A stretch of 32,759 bases of DNA, taken from assembly GCF_016056305.1 (NCBI RefSeq), contig NZ_JAECZC010000110.1:1-32759 (forward strand), given 5' to 3'. The notes beneath the pieces were generated by a model. The model was not told the DNA's origin. It made no database searches and was given only the letters and a program-made list of their open reading frames with translations. The DNA is from Amazonocrinis nigriterrae CENA67 (lineage in GTDB: Bacteria > Cyanobacteriota > Cyanobacteriia > Cyanobacteriales > Nostocaceae). The position numbers and the translations under genes are program-made. Of this stretch, positions 1 through 8,336 are shown one piece after another (the first letter of the stretch is position 1; every line of letters begins with the position of its first letter).

Positions 1-790
1 GCTCCCTTGCTCCCCTGCTCCCCTGCTCCCCTGCTCCCCTGCCCCTCTCCTTAACAGCCAAAGCTAGGGCACAATCATCGATTAAAGCTTGGCGAATGGC
101 TTGGATACCACCAATTCGTTCTAATACTTCTCTACGAATTAAGATACTACCGCCGGCGGCAGCAGCTGTTTTTTTGTTGGGGTCATTGACCCAACGAAAA
201 GGATAAAGTTTTTGGAAGAAAAAGATAAAAGCTGGAATCAATAATTTTTCCCAAAAGCTATCACATCTAAGTCGTACCATCACAGAAACTAAGTCTAAAT
301 CTTCCTGTTCAGCTTTAGCGACTAGTCGTCGGAGATTGTTTTGGTCATGTTCGATATCTGCATCAGTCAAGAAAAAGTAGTCTGGTGTGAGTGCTGTAGC
401 TTTTTGAATGCCTTGGTCAACAGCCCAGAGTTTGCCCGACCAGCCTGGGGGTAATGATTCGCCAGAAACAAGATGAAATTGTTCGGCTTTACCCATAGCG
501 TGGGCAACACCTTCAGCACAACCTGCTGTACCGTCCGTGCTGCGATCATCTACTAAAAAGACATGTAAAGTACCAGGATAGTCTTGGAGTAAGAGCGATC
601 GCAGAGTAATAGGTAACAAGTCGGCTTCGTTACGGGCTGGAATAATAGCACAAACTGTTGGTAAAGATTTTAGCTGACTTTCGCCAACCTCCAAGAGCTG
701 GTCTGACCGCCAAAACTGCCCCCGTAAACTCAATAATCCCAACCAAATCACCAAAGATAAAAGCGTTAGACTTAGTAGAATTGCACCCAT
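1..790 (-). CDS. hpnB: HpnB-like hopanoid-associated glycosyltransferase, 3' part outside window
   Basis: Family 2 glycosyltransferase, probably membrane-associated, of the type found beside squalene-hopene cyclase genes; its exact hopanoid substrate is not known to me. The frame opens with ATG at 790 and stays open to the window edge (263 codons). It shows one N-terminal hydrophobic segment (about residues 1-20), the nucleotide-sugar-binding start VCAIIPARNEAD, VFLVDDRSTDGT, the DxD-like TDADIEHD and the acceptor-side IDDCALALAVK. These match the HpnB layout. It is divergent from shc with a 111-bp gap, which supports a hopanoid role. Just after the conserved AVKERG the frame runs into a GC-rich octamer array (positions 2-41), giving low-complexity Gly/Glu/Gln/Arg codons where conserved sequence is expected. 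The gene may be interrupted there or carry an in-frame insertion; the last third is not visible. Confidence 0.8.
   Translation of the reverse strand, partial: MGAILLSLTLLSLVIWLGLLSLRGQFWRSDQLLEVGESQLKSLPTVCAIIPARNEADLLPITLRSLLLQDYPGTLHVFLVDDRSTDGTAGCAEGVAHAMGKAEQFHLVSGESLPPGWSGKLWAVDQGIQKATALTPDYFFLTDADIEHDQNNLRRLVAKAEQEDLDLVSVMVRLRCDSFWEKLLIPAFIFFFQKLYPFRWVNDPNKKTAAAAGGSILIRREVLERIGGIQAIRQALIDDCALALAVKERGRGAGEQGSRGARE
2..41. repeat. Octamer tandem repeat inside the hpnB-like frame
   Basis: Five head-to-tail copies of CTCCCCTG (the first is CTCCCTTG) reach the left window edge. The unit is 8 bp, so each added or lost copy shifts the reading frame. Arrays of this kind are normally intergenic in Nostocales genomes, but this one lies within an otherwise intact coding region. 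Confidence 0.9.
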
Positions 791-901
791 GACAAAAAAT
801 TACAGTTCAAACCCTGATATTTTATACCTCGTAATAACCGCAGCGTCTAACCGTGGTATGTTTCTTTCATACTTGACACTTCATCCTTCATTCTTCAGTT
901 G

Positions 902-2818
902 ATGCAAACACAAGAGCGGGAAAAAGTCAATAAAGTCGCTGCGGCGATCGCATCTAGCCAACAATATCTGCTTTCGATGCAAAATCCAGCAGGTTATTGG
1001 TGGGCAGAGTTAGAATCCAATGCCACCATTACAGCGGAAGTCGTCCTCCTGCATAAAATCTGGGGGACAGACCAAACAAGACCCTTGCACAAAGTTGAAG
1101 CTTACCTACGTCAAGAACAACGGCAGCATGGGGGTTGGGAACTTTTCTATGGAGATGGGGGAGAACTTAGCACGTCGGTTGAAGCTTACATGGCGCTGAA
1201 GTTGTTAGGTGTACCAGCAACAGATCCGGCGATGATTCGGGCGCGATCTTTTATTCTCCAGCGGGGTGGCATTAGCAAAACTCGCATTTTTACCAAATTA
1301 CACCTGGCTTTGATTGGCTGCTACGACTGGCGCGGTATTCCTTCACTGCCACCTTGGGTAATGCTTTTACCACCGACTTTCCCAGTTAATATTTATGAAA
1401 TGTCTAGCTGGGCGCGTTCTAGCACTGTACCACTATTAATTGTATGTGACCAAAAACCTGTTTTTGTTACTGACCCAGCTATCACCTTGGATGAACTATA
1501 TGCTGAAGGTGTAGATCAAGTCAGTTATGAATTACCCCGAAATGGCGATTGGACAGATTTGTTCCTGACGCTTGATCAGGGGTTTAAGTTAGCAGAAAGC
1601 TGGAATTTGGTTCCTTTTCGAGAAGAAGGTATCAAAGCCGCAGAAAAATGGATTTTAGAACGGCAAGAAGCCACTGGTGACTGGGGTGGCATTATTCCCG
1701 CCATGCTGAATTCAATGTTAGCTTTGCGGTGTCTAGGTTATGACACAAACGACCCCATTGTGGAAAGAGGTCTGCAAGCCATTGATAACTTTGCTATTGA
1801 AACAGAATCTAGCTACCGAGTCCAGCCTTGTGTTTCACCAGTCTGGGATACAGCTTGGGTGATACGTGCCTTAGTAGAATCTGGTTTTGCCCCAGATTAT
1901 CCGGCTGTGGTCAAGGCTGGTGAATGGCTGCTGCAAAAGCAAATTCTAGACTACGGTGATTGGAATATCAAAAACACCCTTGGAAAACCAGGGGCTTGGG
2001 CGTTTGAGTTTGATAACCGCTTTTATCCAGATGTGGATGACTCGGCTGTGGTGGTCATGGCTTTACATTTAGCCAAACTCCCCAATGAAAAATTAAAGCA
2101 GATTGCGTGCGATCGCGCCCTGAATTGGATCGCATCAATGCAGTGTAAACCAGGTGGTTGGGCTGCCTTTGATTTAGATAACGATCAAGATTGGCTCAAC
2201 TCCATCCCCTATGGGGACTTAAAAGCCATGATTGACCCCAACACCGCAGATGTCACTGCCAGAGTATTAGAAATGCTAGGTGCTTGTAACTTAGCGATTG
2301 ACGCTAAGAACTTAGAACGGGCACTTACTTATCTGATTAACGAGCAAGAAAGTGAAGGCTGCTGGTTTGGTCGTTGGGGTGTAAATTATATCTATGGTAC
2401 TAGCGGCGTTTTGTCAGCTTTAGCTTTAATTGCTCCTCAAAAATATCAATTAAATATAGAACGGGGTGCAGCTTGGTTAATCGGATGTCAAAAACCTGAT
2501 GGTGGTTGGGGCGAGACTTGCCGTAGTTACGACGATCCCAGTCTCAAAGGAAAAGGAAATAGTACTGCATCTCAAACTGCTTGGGCTTTAATTGGACTGA
2601 TGGCGGCGGGTGAAGCAACTGGCAAATTTGCTCATGAGGCGATTGAGCGAGGAATTAATTATCTTGTGGCTACGCAAAAGCCAGATGGTAGTTGGTTTGA
2701 GGCAGATTTTACAGGTACTGGTTTCCCCTGTCATTTTTACCTCAAGTATCATATGTATCAGCAATACTTTCCTTTACTAGCTCTTGGTCGTTATCAAGCT
2801 GTGATTAAAGAAGCTTAA
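902..2818 (+). CDS. shc: Squalene-hopene cyclase
   Basis: Monotopic membrane triterpene cyclase that folds squalene into hopene or hopanol, the first committed step of hopanoid synthesis. The 638-residue length is normal for the family. The catalytic acid motif is DVDDSA starting at residue 377 (usual form DxDDTA, here with Ser for Thr). Several QW repeats are visible, such as QKPDGGWGE and QKPDGSWFE near the C-terminus and QATGDWGG-type repeats earlier. The C-terminal FPCHFYLKYHMYQQYFPLLALGRY is typical. An in-frame TTG lies directly before the ATG at 902; I prefer the ATG. No strong Shine-Dalgarno is seen. It is divergent from the hpnB-like gene. Identification is firm; the exact product ratio cannot be inferred. 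Confidence 0.96.
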   Translation: MQTQEREKVNKVAAAIASSQQYLLSMQNPAGYWWAELESNATITAEVVLLHKIWGTDQTRPLHKVEAYLRQEQRQHGGWELFYGDGGELSTSVEAYMALKLLGVPATDPAMIRARSFILQRGGISKTRIFTKLHLALIGCYDWRGIPSLPPWVMLLPPTFPVNIYEMSSWARSSTVPLLIVCDQKPVFVTDPAITLDELYAEGVDQVSYELPRNGDWTDLFLTLDQGFKLAESWNLVPFREEGIKAAEKWILERQEATGDWGGIIPAMLNSMLALRCLGYDTNDPIVERGLQAIDNFAIETESSYRVQPCVSPVWDTAWVIRALVESGFAPDYPAVVKAGEWLLQKQILDYGDWNIKNTLGKPGAWAFEFDNRFYPDVDDSAVVVMALHLAKLPNEKLKQIACDRALNWIASMQCKPGGWAAFDLDNDQDWLNSIPYGDLKAMIDPNTADVTARVLEMLGACNLAIDAKNLERALTYLINEQESEGCWFGRWGVNYIYGTSGVLSALALIAPQKYQLNIERGAAWLIGCQKPDGGWGETCRSYDDPSLKGKGNSTASQTAWALIGLMAAGEATGKFAHEAIERGINYLVATQKPDGSWFEADFTGTGFPCHFYLKYHMYQQYFPLLALGRYQAVIKEA

Positions 2819-2850
2819 TTCTCTTTACTGCTGGAAATTATAAATCATTA

Positions 2851-2878
2851 GTAGAGGCGCACATCTGTGTGCCTCTAC
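2851..2878. terminator. Palindromic repeat between convergent genes, possible bidirectional terminator
   Basis: Thirteen-base arms GTAGAGGCGCACA and TGTGTGCCTCTAC pair with one G-T wobble around a two-base loop. It sits between the convergent ends of shc and the haemoglobin gene. No U-run follows on either strand, so intrinsic termination is uncertain. A sister element with the same plan lies at 15174-15201, so it may simply be a dispersed repeat. Confidence 0.55.
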
Positions 2879-2951
2879 GTAGCAGCTATTGTGTGGCGCA
2901 CTACTACATTGCAGAGAAACTTAAAAACGCCCTGCCGTCATCACTTGTTTA

Positions 2952-3500
2952 TTACTTTTCGACAATGTGGTCTCTGAGACTTTCAACAAATGCCAGCACT
3001 TCCTCTCTCTCTTTTTGATTAACCTTGTTGTCCTTAAGGGCTAGCCCTATATCATAAGCAAAAGCGTTAAATTCACTGTTTGTCAGACCTCCACCAATTC
3101 CACTATGGGAAAGCTTCATTGTCCGCCCTGTATAAATACAAGGGCCACCTGCCGCTTCACAAAATTGAGCTATCAGCAACTCACGCAGACGCTGTTTTGA
3201 GTTGGTACTCAAGCCAATAAAGTATTTACCAATTTGTGGGTCATTAAATATGTATTGTGCAGCATCGTCTATGACAGCAGCTATGCCATTGTAACCTCCT
3301 AGCCTCTTATAAAGAGAGTTTCCTACTAAGCCTTGTGAACCAGAATAAGCTATGGTTACATCTGCTGTCGATAGTTGTGCTGGCGGTGTAGCCGTAGAAC
3401 GAGCCAAGCTAGGACTTAATTTGAAAATAGTTACGACTATGACTGTAATACAAGCCAATGTCAACCAAAAAAACTTGGTCAAGAGATTTTGTATTTTCAT
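2952..3500 (-). CDS. Exported group I truncated haemoglobin
   Basis: Haem protein of the truncated globin family (group I/N-like). The globin part covers about residues 62-182: SLYKRLGGYNGIAAVIDD (helix B region with the Tyr/Gly signature), SKQRLRELLIAQFCEAAGGPC, then YTGRTMKLSHSG with proximal His132, and a C-terminal DHIVEK. Family members bind O2 or NO; this one's activity is not known. Unlike cytosolic GlbN it begins with a positively charged start and one hydrophobic stretch (residues 10-29) ending in SPSLARS, which looks like a signal peptide or membrane anchor followed by a 25-residue linker, so the globin should face the periplasm or lumen. The ATG at 3500 is the natural start for this export signal. 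It is a single gene, convergent with shc, and a palindrome lies 48-94 bp upstream. Confidence 0.85.
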   Translation of the reverse strand: MKIQNLLTKFFWLTLACITVIVVTIFKLSPSLARSTATPPAQLSTADVTIAYSGSQGLVGNSLYKRLGGYNGIAAVIDDAAQYIFNDPQIGKYFIGLSTNSKQRLRELLIAQFCEAAGGPCIYTGRTMKLSHSGIGGGLTNSEFNAFAYDIGLALKDNKVNQKEREEVLAFVESLRDHIVEK

Positions 3501-3547
3501 CGTGAAAGATCCTCTGTTAAGTTCGATGTTGGGTTGAGTTTTGTTAC

Positions 3548-3594
3548 TTCACACAACATAACTACGCTCAAAATATGAGCATAAGAAGTGTGAA
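3548..3594. promoter_or_regulatory. Imperfect palindrome upstream of the haemoglobin gene
   Basis: Outer arms TTCACAC and GTGTGAA enclose inner arms GCTCA and TGAGC (whole inner unit GCTCAAAATATGAGC). The centre is about 70 bp upstream of the globin ATG, a plausible operator or promoter-proximal position. No known factor is recognised. Confidence 0.4.
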
Positions 3595-4268
3595 TAAATT
3601 TCTGCTCGCCAAAATGCATATAAAATGTTGAAAACACTTTACAAGTTTGGCTTTATTCCATATCAAATTTCCGAAAAAATCTTGATTTTCTCGTTTGTTG
3701 TATTACCAAGCTTAATAACAATTTCTACTTCATACTGCACTCCAACAGCATTTTTGATTTGAACAATATGCTTTAGTCAGTATTTTAAGAGCAGTTACTT
3801 TTAAAATACTTGATTCAATTATTTAATCAGCATATTACCACTGATATTAGAGATATTTTCATATAAAAATAAAATAACCTACCTTTATGACTTTTCTCAC
3901 TTTTCCTACTTTTCCTACTTTTTTGAATAAATCTTCAAAACAAAAGTGTTTATGGATATTAAAAATAACTGATTAATACTGATTATTTTAAAAAAATAGA
4001 GCGGTATATCCTACTAAGCTAATGTGCATCCAAGTTGCATCATCACTCGTAAAGACAGTCATTTGTCATTTAACAAAAGTATTTAAAAATGACTTTGGAC
4101 AAATGACAAAAAACAACCAATATAAGTAATTGTGCAAATTGAATGTTTTTTAGCTTATTTGACTCAAAAAAGTTCCGTTAGTAGACTAAGAGGTATTATT
4201 TGTAATACTAATTCTCTAAAATCTGGCAGAAGTTTAAACGAGAAACCCAGACTAAATCTAGCTTTCTT
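3595..4268. other. AT-rich gene-free stretch
   Basis: No credible reading frame was found on either strand. It holds short poly-T/C runs (CTTTTCCTACTTTTCCTAC near 3900) and an imperfect inverted pair of TTTGTCATTT and AAATGACAAA near 4063 and 4103. I see no recognisable promoter or RNA. Confidence 0.6.
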
Positions 4269-4300
4269 AATTACGAATTACGAATTACGAATTACGAATT
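4269..4300. repeat. Heptamer tandem repeat AATTACG
   Basis: Four head-to-tail copies of AATTACG followed by AATT, a short tandemly repeated repetitive sequence of the type common in heterocystous cyanobacteria. It lies just beyond the stop codon of the monooxygenase gene. Single copies of the same unit occur near 15302, 30675 and 30791. Confidence 0.85.
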
Positions 4301-4311
4301 GATATGAGTGG

Positions 4312-5442
4312 CTAGGCTCGGTAAGCATGAAGAGATGTGAAACTGCTACTAATTGCTGAAGCCATTAGTTTGATAAAGGTGTTGCGAAGCTGCACAGCTA
4401 AAGGATTTTTGAATTCGCCCATCTTGGCAGATTGCAAAGACTGTTCAACGATCGCCTTTGTCCGTGGAAAACGCAGGGATTCATATTGCTGGAAAGCAGC
4501 GATCGGATTTGGTTGTTCTCGCAAACATTTGGCAATCACATATGCATCTTCCAAAGCGGTACATGCTCCTTGCCCCATTGTTGGTAGCATGGGATGGGCA
4601 GCATCGCCTAGTAGCGTAATATTTTGCTGACTCCATGGCTGAGTTGGAGGGCGATCGTAGAGATCCGTTGTCAAAATGTCAGCTTCATCGGTTGCAGCAA
4701 TAAGTTCAGGAATAGTGGGAAACCAATCCTGATAAATTGTCTCAAGCTCTTTTTTGCGACCAACCGCCGCATCCGGTTGTGCTTCGGGTGCAGTCATTGC
4801 TGCATACCAATACATTTTTCCCTTACCCAGCATCATAAAGCCAAAACCCTGGCCAGGCCCCAAGAATTCCTGAATATAACCAGGACGGTATTTATTCGGA
4901 ACGTAATCAGTCAGACCACGCCAAGTCTTAAAATTCCGGTAGGTAGGGGGTTCATCGCCAAGAATGGCAGATCGTACCCGCGATCGCAATCCATCCGCAC
5001 CAATCAATGCATCCCCTTCAACCCTCAAACCGGAAGCAAAGTAGGCATGAACCTGATTATGCTGTAGCTCTAATCGCTCAAAGGTTTCTCCTAACCTAAA
5101 TTTATCACCTGGTACATTGCGCCATAATAGCTGATGCAATGCCGCACGATGAATCCCGACAACGGGTAATTCAAATCTATCGATTGAGACGTTCACCAAC
5201 TCTTTGCCGTGTTGCGAATTAAATTGATAATTGGTGGTGAGGTAGCCTACCTGCTTCGCTTCTTCCAATAAACCTAAATTCTTTAAGATGTGTGTCGCGT
5301 TTGCCCAAAGCGCAATTCCAGCCCCAACTTCTCGTAATTCTTTGGTACGCTCATAAACTACAGGCTCAAAACCAGCACGACTCAAAGCCAGTGCAGTAGC
5401 AGCACCACCAATCCCACCACCAATGATGATTACTCTATTCAT
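4312..5442 (-). CDS. FAD-dependent aromatic-type monooxygenase
   Basis: Class A flavoprotein monooxygenase of the salicylate/hydroxybenzoate hydroxylase and zeaxanthin epoxidase superfamily: it uses NAD(P)H and O2 to insert one oxygen into a small, probably ring-containing, substrate. The Rossmann motif GGGIGG is at residues 8-13, followed by VVYER. The DG motif is in ALIGADGLRSRVR, and the FAD ribityl-binding GD motif in LLGDAAHPMLPTMGQG has Asp280. The 376-residue length is normal. The frame can be extended to a TTG at 5490, but the ATG at 5442 places the FAD motif at the usual distance and is preferred; no clear Shine-Dalgarno is visible. It is a single gene, divergent from the M41 protease, so the context gives no substrate. 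Confidence 0.85.
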   Translation of the reverse strand: MNRVIIIGGGIGGAATALALSRAGFEPVVYERTKELREVGAGIALWANATHILKNLGLLEEAKQVGYLTTNYQFNSQHGKELVNVSIDRFELPVVGIHRAALHQLLWRNVPGDKFRLGETFERLELQHNQVHAYFASGLRVEGDALIGADGLRSRVRSAILGDEPPTYRNFKTWRGLTDYVPNKYRPGYIQEFLGPGQGFGFMMLGKGKMYWYAAMTAPEAQPDAAVGRKKELETIYQDWFPTIPELIAATDEADILTTDLYDRPPTQPWSQQNITLLGDAAHPMLPTMGQGACTALEDAYVIAKCLREQPNPIAAFQQYESLRFPRTKAIVEQSLQSAKMGEFKNPLAVQLRNTFIKLMASAISSSFTSLHAYRA

Positions 5443-5443
5443 G

Positions 5444-5461
5444 GTTGATATTTTTATCAAC
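5444..5461. promoter_or_regulatory. Perfect palindrome abutting the monooxygenase start
   Basis: Perfect 7-bp arms GTTGATA and TATCAAC around TTTT end one base before the ATG at 5442. In the message this could form a hairpin covering the ribosome-binding region; in DNA it could be a repressor site. It also overlaps the 16-codon extension that would follow from the alternative TTG start. Confidence 0.4.
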
Positions 5462-5630
5462 TGAGCAAGTTTGTCGATTAATTTTACCAAACAGGTTTAT
5501 TGCGCTCTGATGACTGACTCATAAATTCCTTCAATCCTCGAAGCACTGTGGTGCGCCTAAATACTATTTTCTTGAGAGCGAATCTTGCTGCATAATAAAG
5601 AAATATTAAGCTAAATTTAACAAACTTACA

Positions 5631-6302
5631 ATGAGCCAGACAGCATTAAATTTAGTTGCCATATCTATATTTGTCATGACTTTATCGGTGCTGCTGGGGC
5701 CATTAGTCAACTTGTCCCCGACAGTACCAGCGCTTGCGACCTTCACTATCTTGGGAATAGCGACTTTAGATAGTTTCAGCTTGCAAGGTAAGGGAGGTAC
5801 TATTTTTTTAGACTGGATTGCTAGTTTTTCGCCCGAACACCGCGATCGCATTATCCACCACGAAGCTGGACACTTCCTCGTTGCTCATCTTTTGGGTATT
5901 CCCGTAACAGGCTACACTCTCAGCGCCTGGGAAGCCTGGAAGCAAGGACAAACTGGACAAGGTGGTGTTACCTTCGATGATGCTGAATTAGCATCGCAAC
6001 TAGAAAACGGTAAAATCGGCGCTCAAATGCTCGATCGCTACTGTACCCTTTGGATGGCTGGTATTGCTGCTGAAACTTTAGTTTTTGAGAATGCTGAAGG
6101 TGGATCTGACGATAAAAGCAAGCTGGCGAAAGTTTTGCAAATTTTGGGTTTTTCTGAGTCAGTTTATCAGCAAAAACAGCGATTTCATGCTCTCCAAGCC
6201 AAGACTCTACTAGAAGAAAATTGGTCTAGTTACCAAGCATTAGTCCAAGCCATGCGAGAACGCGCTTCAGTGACAGATTGTCAAAGCGCCATTAAAAGTT
6301 AG
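5631..6302 (+). CDS. FtsH-like M41 zinc protease domain without AAA module
   Basis: The N-terminus has two hydrophobic segments (about residues 7-27 and 33-50), followed by a metalloprotease domain with the zinc motif HEAGH (His77, Glu78, His81). GGSDDKSKL around Asp160/161 corresponds to the third zinc ligand region of FtsH. The order HEAGHF, VTGYTL, AGIAAE, GGSDD matches peptidase family M41, but at 223 residues there is no ATPase domain. It should be a membrane-attached peptidase that either works without unfolding or pairs with a separate ATPase. ATG at 5631. Its stop codon is formed by the first unit of the heptamer array at 6297. Conserved residues look complete, so it is probably active. 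Function beyond proteolysis is unknown. Confidence 0.8.
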   Translation: MSQTALNLVAISIFVMTLSVLLGPLVNLSPTVPALATFTILGIATLDSFSLQGKGGTIFLDWIASFSPEHRDRIIHHEAGHFLVAHLLGIPVTGYTLSAWEAWKQGQTGQGGVTFDDAELASQLENGKIGAQMLDRYCTLWMAGIAAETLVFENAEGGSDDKSKLAKVLQILGFSESVYQQKQRFHALQAKTLLEENWSSYQALVQAMRERASVTDCQSAIKS

Positions 6303-6464
6303 GAGTGAGGAGTTAGGAGTTAGGAGTTAGGAGTTAGGAGTTAGGAGTTAGGAGTTAGGAGTGAGGAGTTAGGAGTTAGGAGTGAGGAGTTAGGAGTTAG
6401 GAGTTAGGAGTTAGGAGTTAGGAGTTAGGAGTGAGGAGTTAGGAGTTAGGAGTGAGGAGTTAGG
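6297..6464. repeat. 24-unit heptamer array AGTTAGG/AGTGAGG
   Basis: Exactly 24 consecutive 7-bp units, mostly AGTTAGG with AGTGAGG variants at 6304, 6360, 6381, 6430 and 6451. The variant spacing (21 bp within pairs, 70 bp between pairs) shows that a ten-unit block was duplicated. The first unit supplies the TAG stop of the M41 protease gene. It lies between convergent genes. Confidence 0.97.
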
Positions 6465-6476
6465 AAGTAATAATAT

Positions 6477-6534
6477 CTAACAACTAACAACTGACAACTG
6501 ACAACTGACAACTAACAACTAACAACTAACAACT
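6477..6534. repeat. Heptamer array AACTAAC/AACTGAC
   Basis: A second tandem heptamer family follows the AGTTAGG array after 12 bp. Its CTAAC can pair with GTTAG of the first array, so transcripts reading through from either side could form long imperfect hairpins. It ends just before the stop codon of the GGDEF gene. Confidence 0.92.
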
Positions 6535-6542
6535 CAGCACTC

Positions 6543-7568
6543 CTATGAGGAAACAGCTTGCAGATGCGAATAATGGGATAACGTGTCCCAACCAATAGCT
6601 TGGTTACGCCCAGCAGCTTTAGCATGATACAAGCATTGATCGGCACGATGTAATAGACTCAGCCCTTTATCATCATCATCAGGATGCAAACTAGCAGCAC
6701 CTAAACTAATGGTAATATCAATAGTTAGTTTACTGTTGATAGCGAATGGTTGCTCGCTAACTACGCGATTGAGACGATCTGCAACCAGTAATGCTTCGTC
6801 CCCAGTGGTGTTAGCCAAAATCACAACGAATTCCTCGCCACCATAGCGGAAAGCAGTATCTTGAGACCGTAGGTTGTGGCGTACCCGATTGCACAGCAAT
6901 TGCAAGAGGCGATCGCCAACTAAATGCCCATAGGTATCATTAACTTTCTTAAAATAGTCTACATCTAGAATAATTAAACTCAAGGGAGTTCCGTGAGTGC
7001 GGGCTTTTTGAATTTGTCTGGGTAAATCCCATTCTAAAGCACGACGATTATTAAGTTCGGTCAACGAATCAGCCAAAGCGATCGCTGACAATAAATCATT
7101 TTTTTGAATTAAATCACGGTATTTTTTTGCTTGACGTAAACCCACCGCCAAGTGAGCTAGTATCAAGCAATGATTCGCTGTCACATCCCCCAAAGCCTGG
7201 GCTGTTTTTTCTTCAGGAATATGCCAAATGTAAGCATCTGCGCCTTGATTGAGTACGCTGGCGGTCATCTGCAATTCCCACTCCCAGCCATGTTTACTTT
7301 TAGTAGCAAGTTTCTGGGGACGATCCTCTAGGAATATAGAGTATATCCAAGATAGCTGAGTCTGTTCTTTTAACCAAGAGCAAAGTTTCATACTGTCATT
7401 GAGACTACCTTGGACAAGTATGATATCGGGCGGTGCAATTTGAATGTGTGATATTGCCTGATTTATATCGGCAATAACTTCTAAATTAAAAGCGGTTGTG
7501 TCACTGATCTGAATGGGAAGTGTAGAGAGAAAGCTATCACTTCCAAAGACCAGTATAGAAATATTCAT
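6543..7568 (-). CDS. GGDEF diguanylate cyclase with degenerate receiver-like N-terminus
   Basis: Predicted cytosolic enzyme making cyclic di-GMP from two GTP. The C-terminal GGDEF domain (about residues 165-330) has DSLTELNNRRAL, DVDYFKKVNDTYGH and an intact active-site loop GGEEF at 243-247. The inhibitory I-site RxxD (RSQD, 234-237) lies five residues before it, so product feedback inhibition is expected. The N-terminal 130 residues look like a response-regulator fold (MNISILVFGSD, PPDIILVQGS), but the usual phospho-acceptor Asp at the end of the third strand is replaced (LVQG), so it is probably not phosphorylated in the ordinary way. ATG at 7568, no export signal. It is a single gene convergent with the M41 protease. 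Confidence 0.88.
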   Translation of the reverse strand: MNISILVFGSDSFLSTLPIQISDTTAFNLEVIADINQAISHIQIAPPDIILVQGSLNDSMKLCSWLKEQTQLSWIYSIFLEDRPQKLATKSKHGWEWELQMTASVLNQGADAYIWHIPEEKTAQALGDVTANHCLILAHLAVGLRQAKKYRDLIQKNDLLSAIALADSLTELNNRRALEWDLPRQIQKARTHGTPLSLIILDVDYFKKVNDTYGHLVGDRLLQLLCNRVRHNLRSQDTAFRYGGEEFVVILANTTGDEALLVADRLNRVVSEQPFAINSKLTIDITISLGAASLHPDDDDKGLSLLHRADQCLYHAKAAGRNQAIGWDTLSHYSHLQAVSS

Positions 7569-8250
7569 TGCTGTGCTTTCTGCCCTATTTCAAGCTAAAA
7601 CTTACTGGCATTTATTCCGAATATTTAATCTATCCGGTATTTGTTTTACAGGGTTATTACCCTATATTTGATAGTCTTAGCGTTAAATTCACAACCACCT
7701 CTCAATTTTAATCTCCTCTTAATCCCTGAATTTTAAGACAGTCTATTAAAGTTTATACCCTGTTAATTAATTTCTGCTTTTAAGGATTTCTTTTGAAACA
7801 GTATAAATACTGAATATTATTTTTCAATGTCAAATTCGACTGTGATTTCAAGGTGTGATTAATTTGCAAACATTTTAAGTATAAACCGTTTATATTCGTC
7901 GTCACCTTAAATAGCAATCTTTTTATATAAATGTAATCTTTAAAAAAAAATAAAATTTATTCTTTCTCCGTATAAACCGAGATGTCTTTTGAATATTCAA
8001 AATGTTATATACCAAATAAGAAATTAGTGTTTTTCCTTGTTAGTTAATGCTTTCAGCTACTTCGCTAGCAGTTTTATACACTATGACAAGTGCTAAGTGA
8101 TAGTTATGTAAACTAGTAGCAGCAGCTTGAGCATAAATATTTAATTAGCCATGTTTTTCTTAATGAGATGTCAAAACTACTAGTAAATATACAGAAAACG
8201 TCAATAAACCAACTGTTTAAAACTTTTTAATAAAAATCAATTTATCTATG
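7569..8250. other. AT-rich gene-free stretch upstream of the GGDEF gene
   Basis: No convincing frame on either strand. It presumably holds the promoter of the GGDEF gene at its left end and the 3' region of the copper-chaperone gene at its right end. Long A/T runs near 7920-7970. No RNA gene was recognised. Confidence 0.55.
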
Positions 8251-8283
8251 ATTATTTCCGCCTGTGAAACATGCGGAAATAAT
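8251..8283 (-). terminator. Strong hairpin downstream of the Atx1-like gene
   Basis: Perfect 11-bp arms ATTATTTCCGC and GCGGAAATAAT with an 11-base loop, 53 bp beyond the stop codon at 8337. Continuing on the minus strand the sequence is AT-rich but has no clean U-tract, so it may be a terminator, an mRNA 3'-end stabiliser or a protein-binding palindrome. Confidence 0.5.
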
Positions 8284-8336
8284 GATGTTGGCTGAGCTAG
8301 TTTATCTAAACTTGAGGGAAAATTGCCAAAATATAA

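Noticed and set aside
5443-5490. TTG start giving 16 more residues on the monooxygenase
   Set aside because: The FAD-binding GGGIGG should lie a few residues from the N-terminus, which the ATG at 5442 satisfies.
6297-6534. Long regular repeat array as a CRISPR
   Set aside because: Units are 7 bp, contiguous and without unique spacers; no cas genes are nearby.
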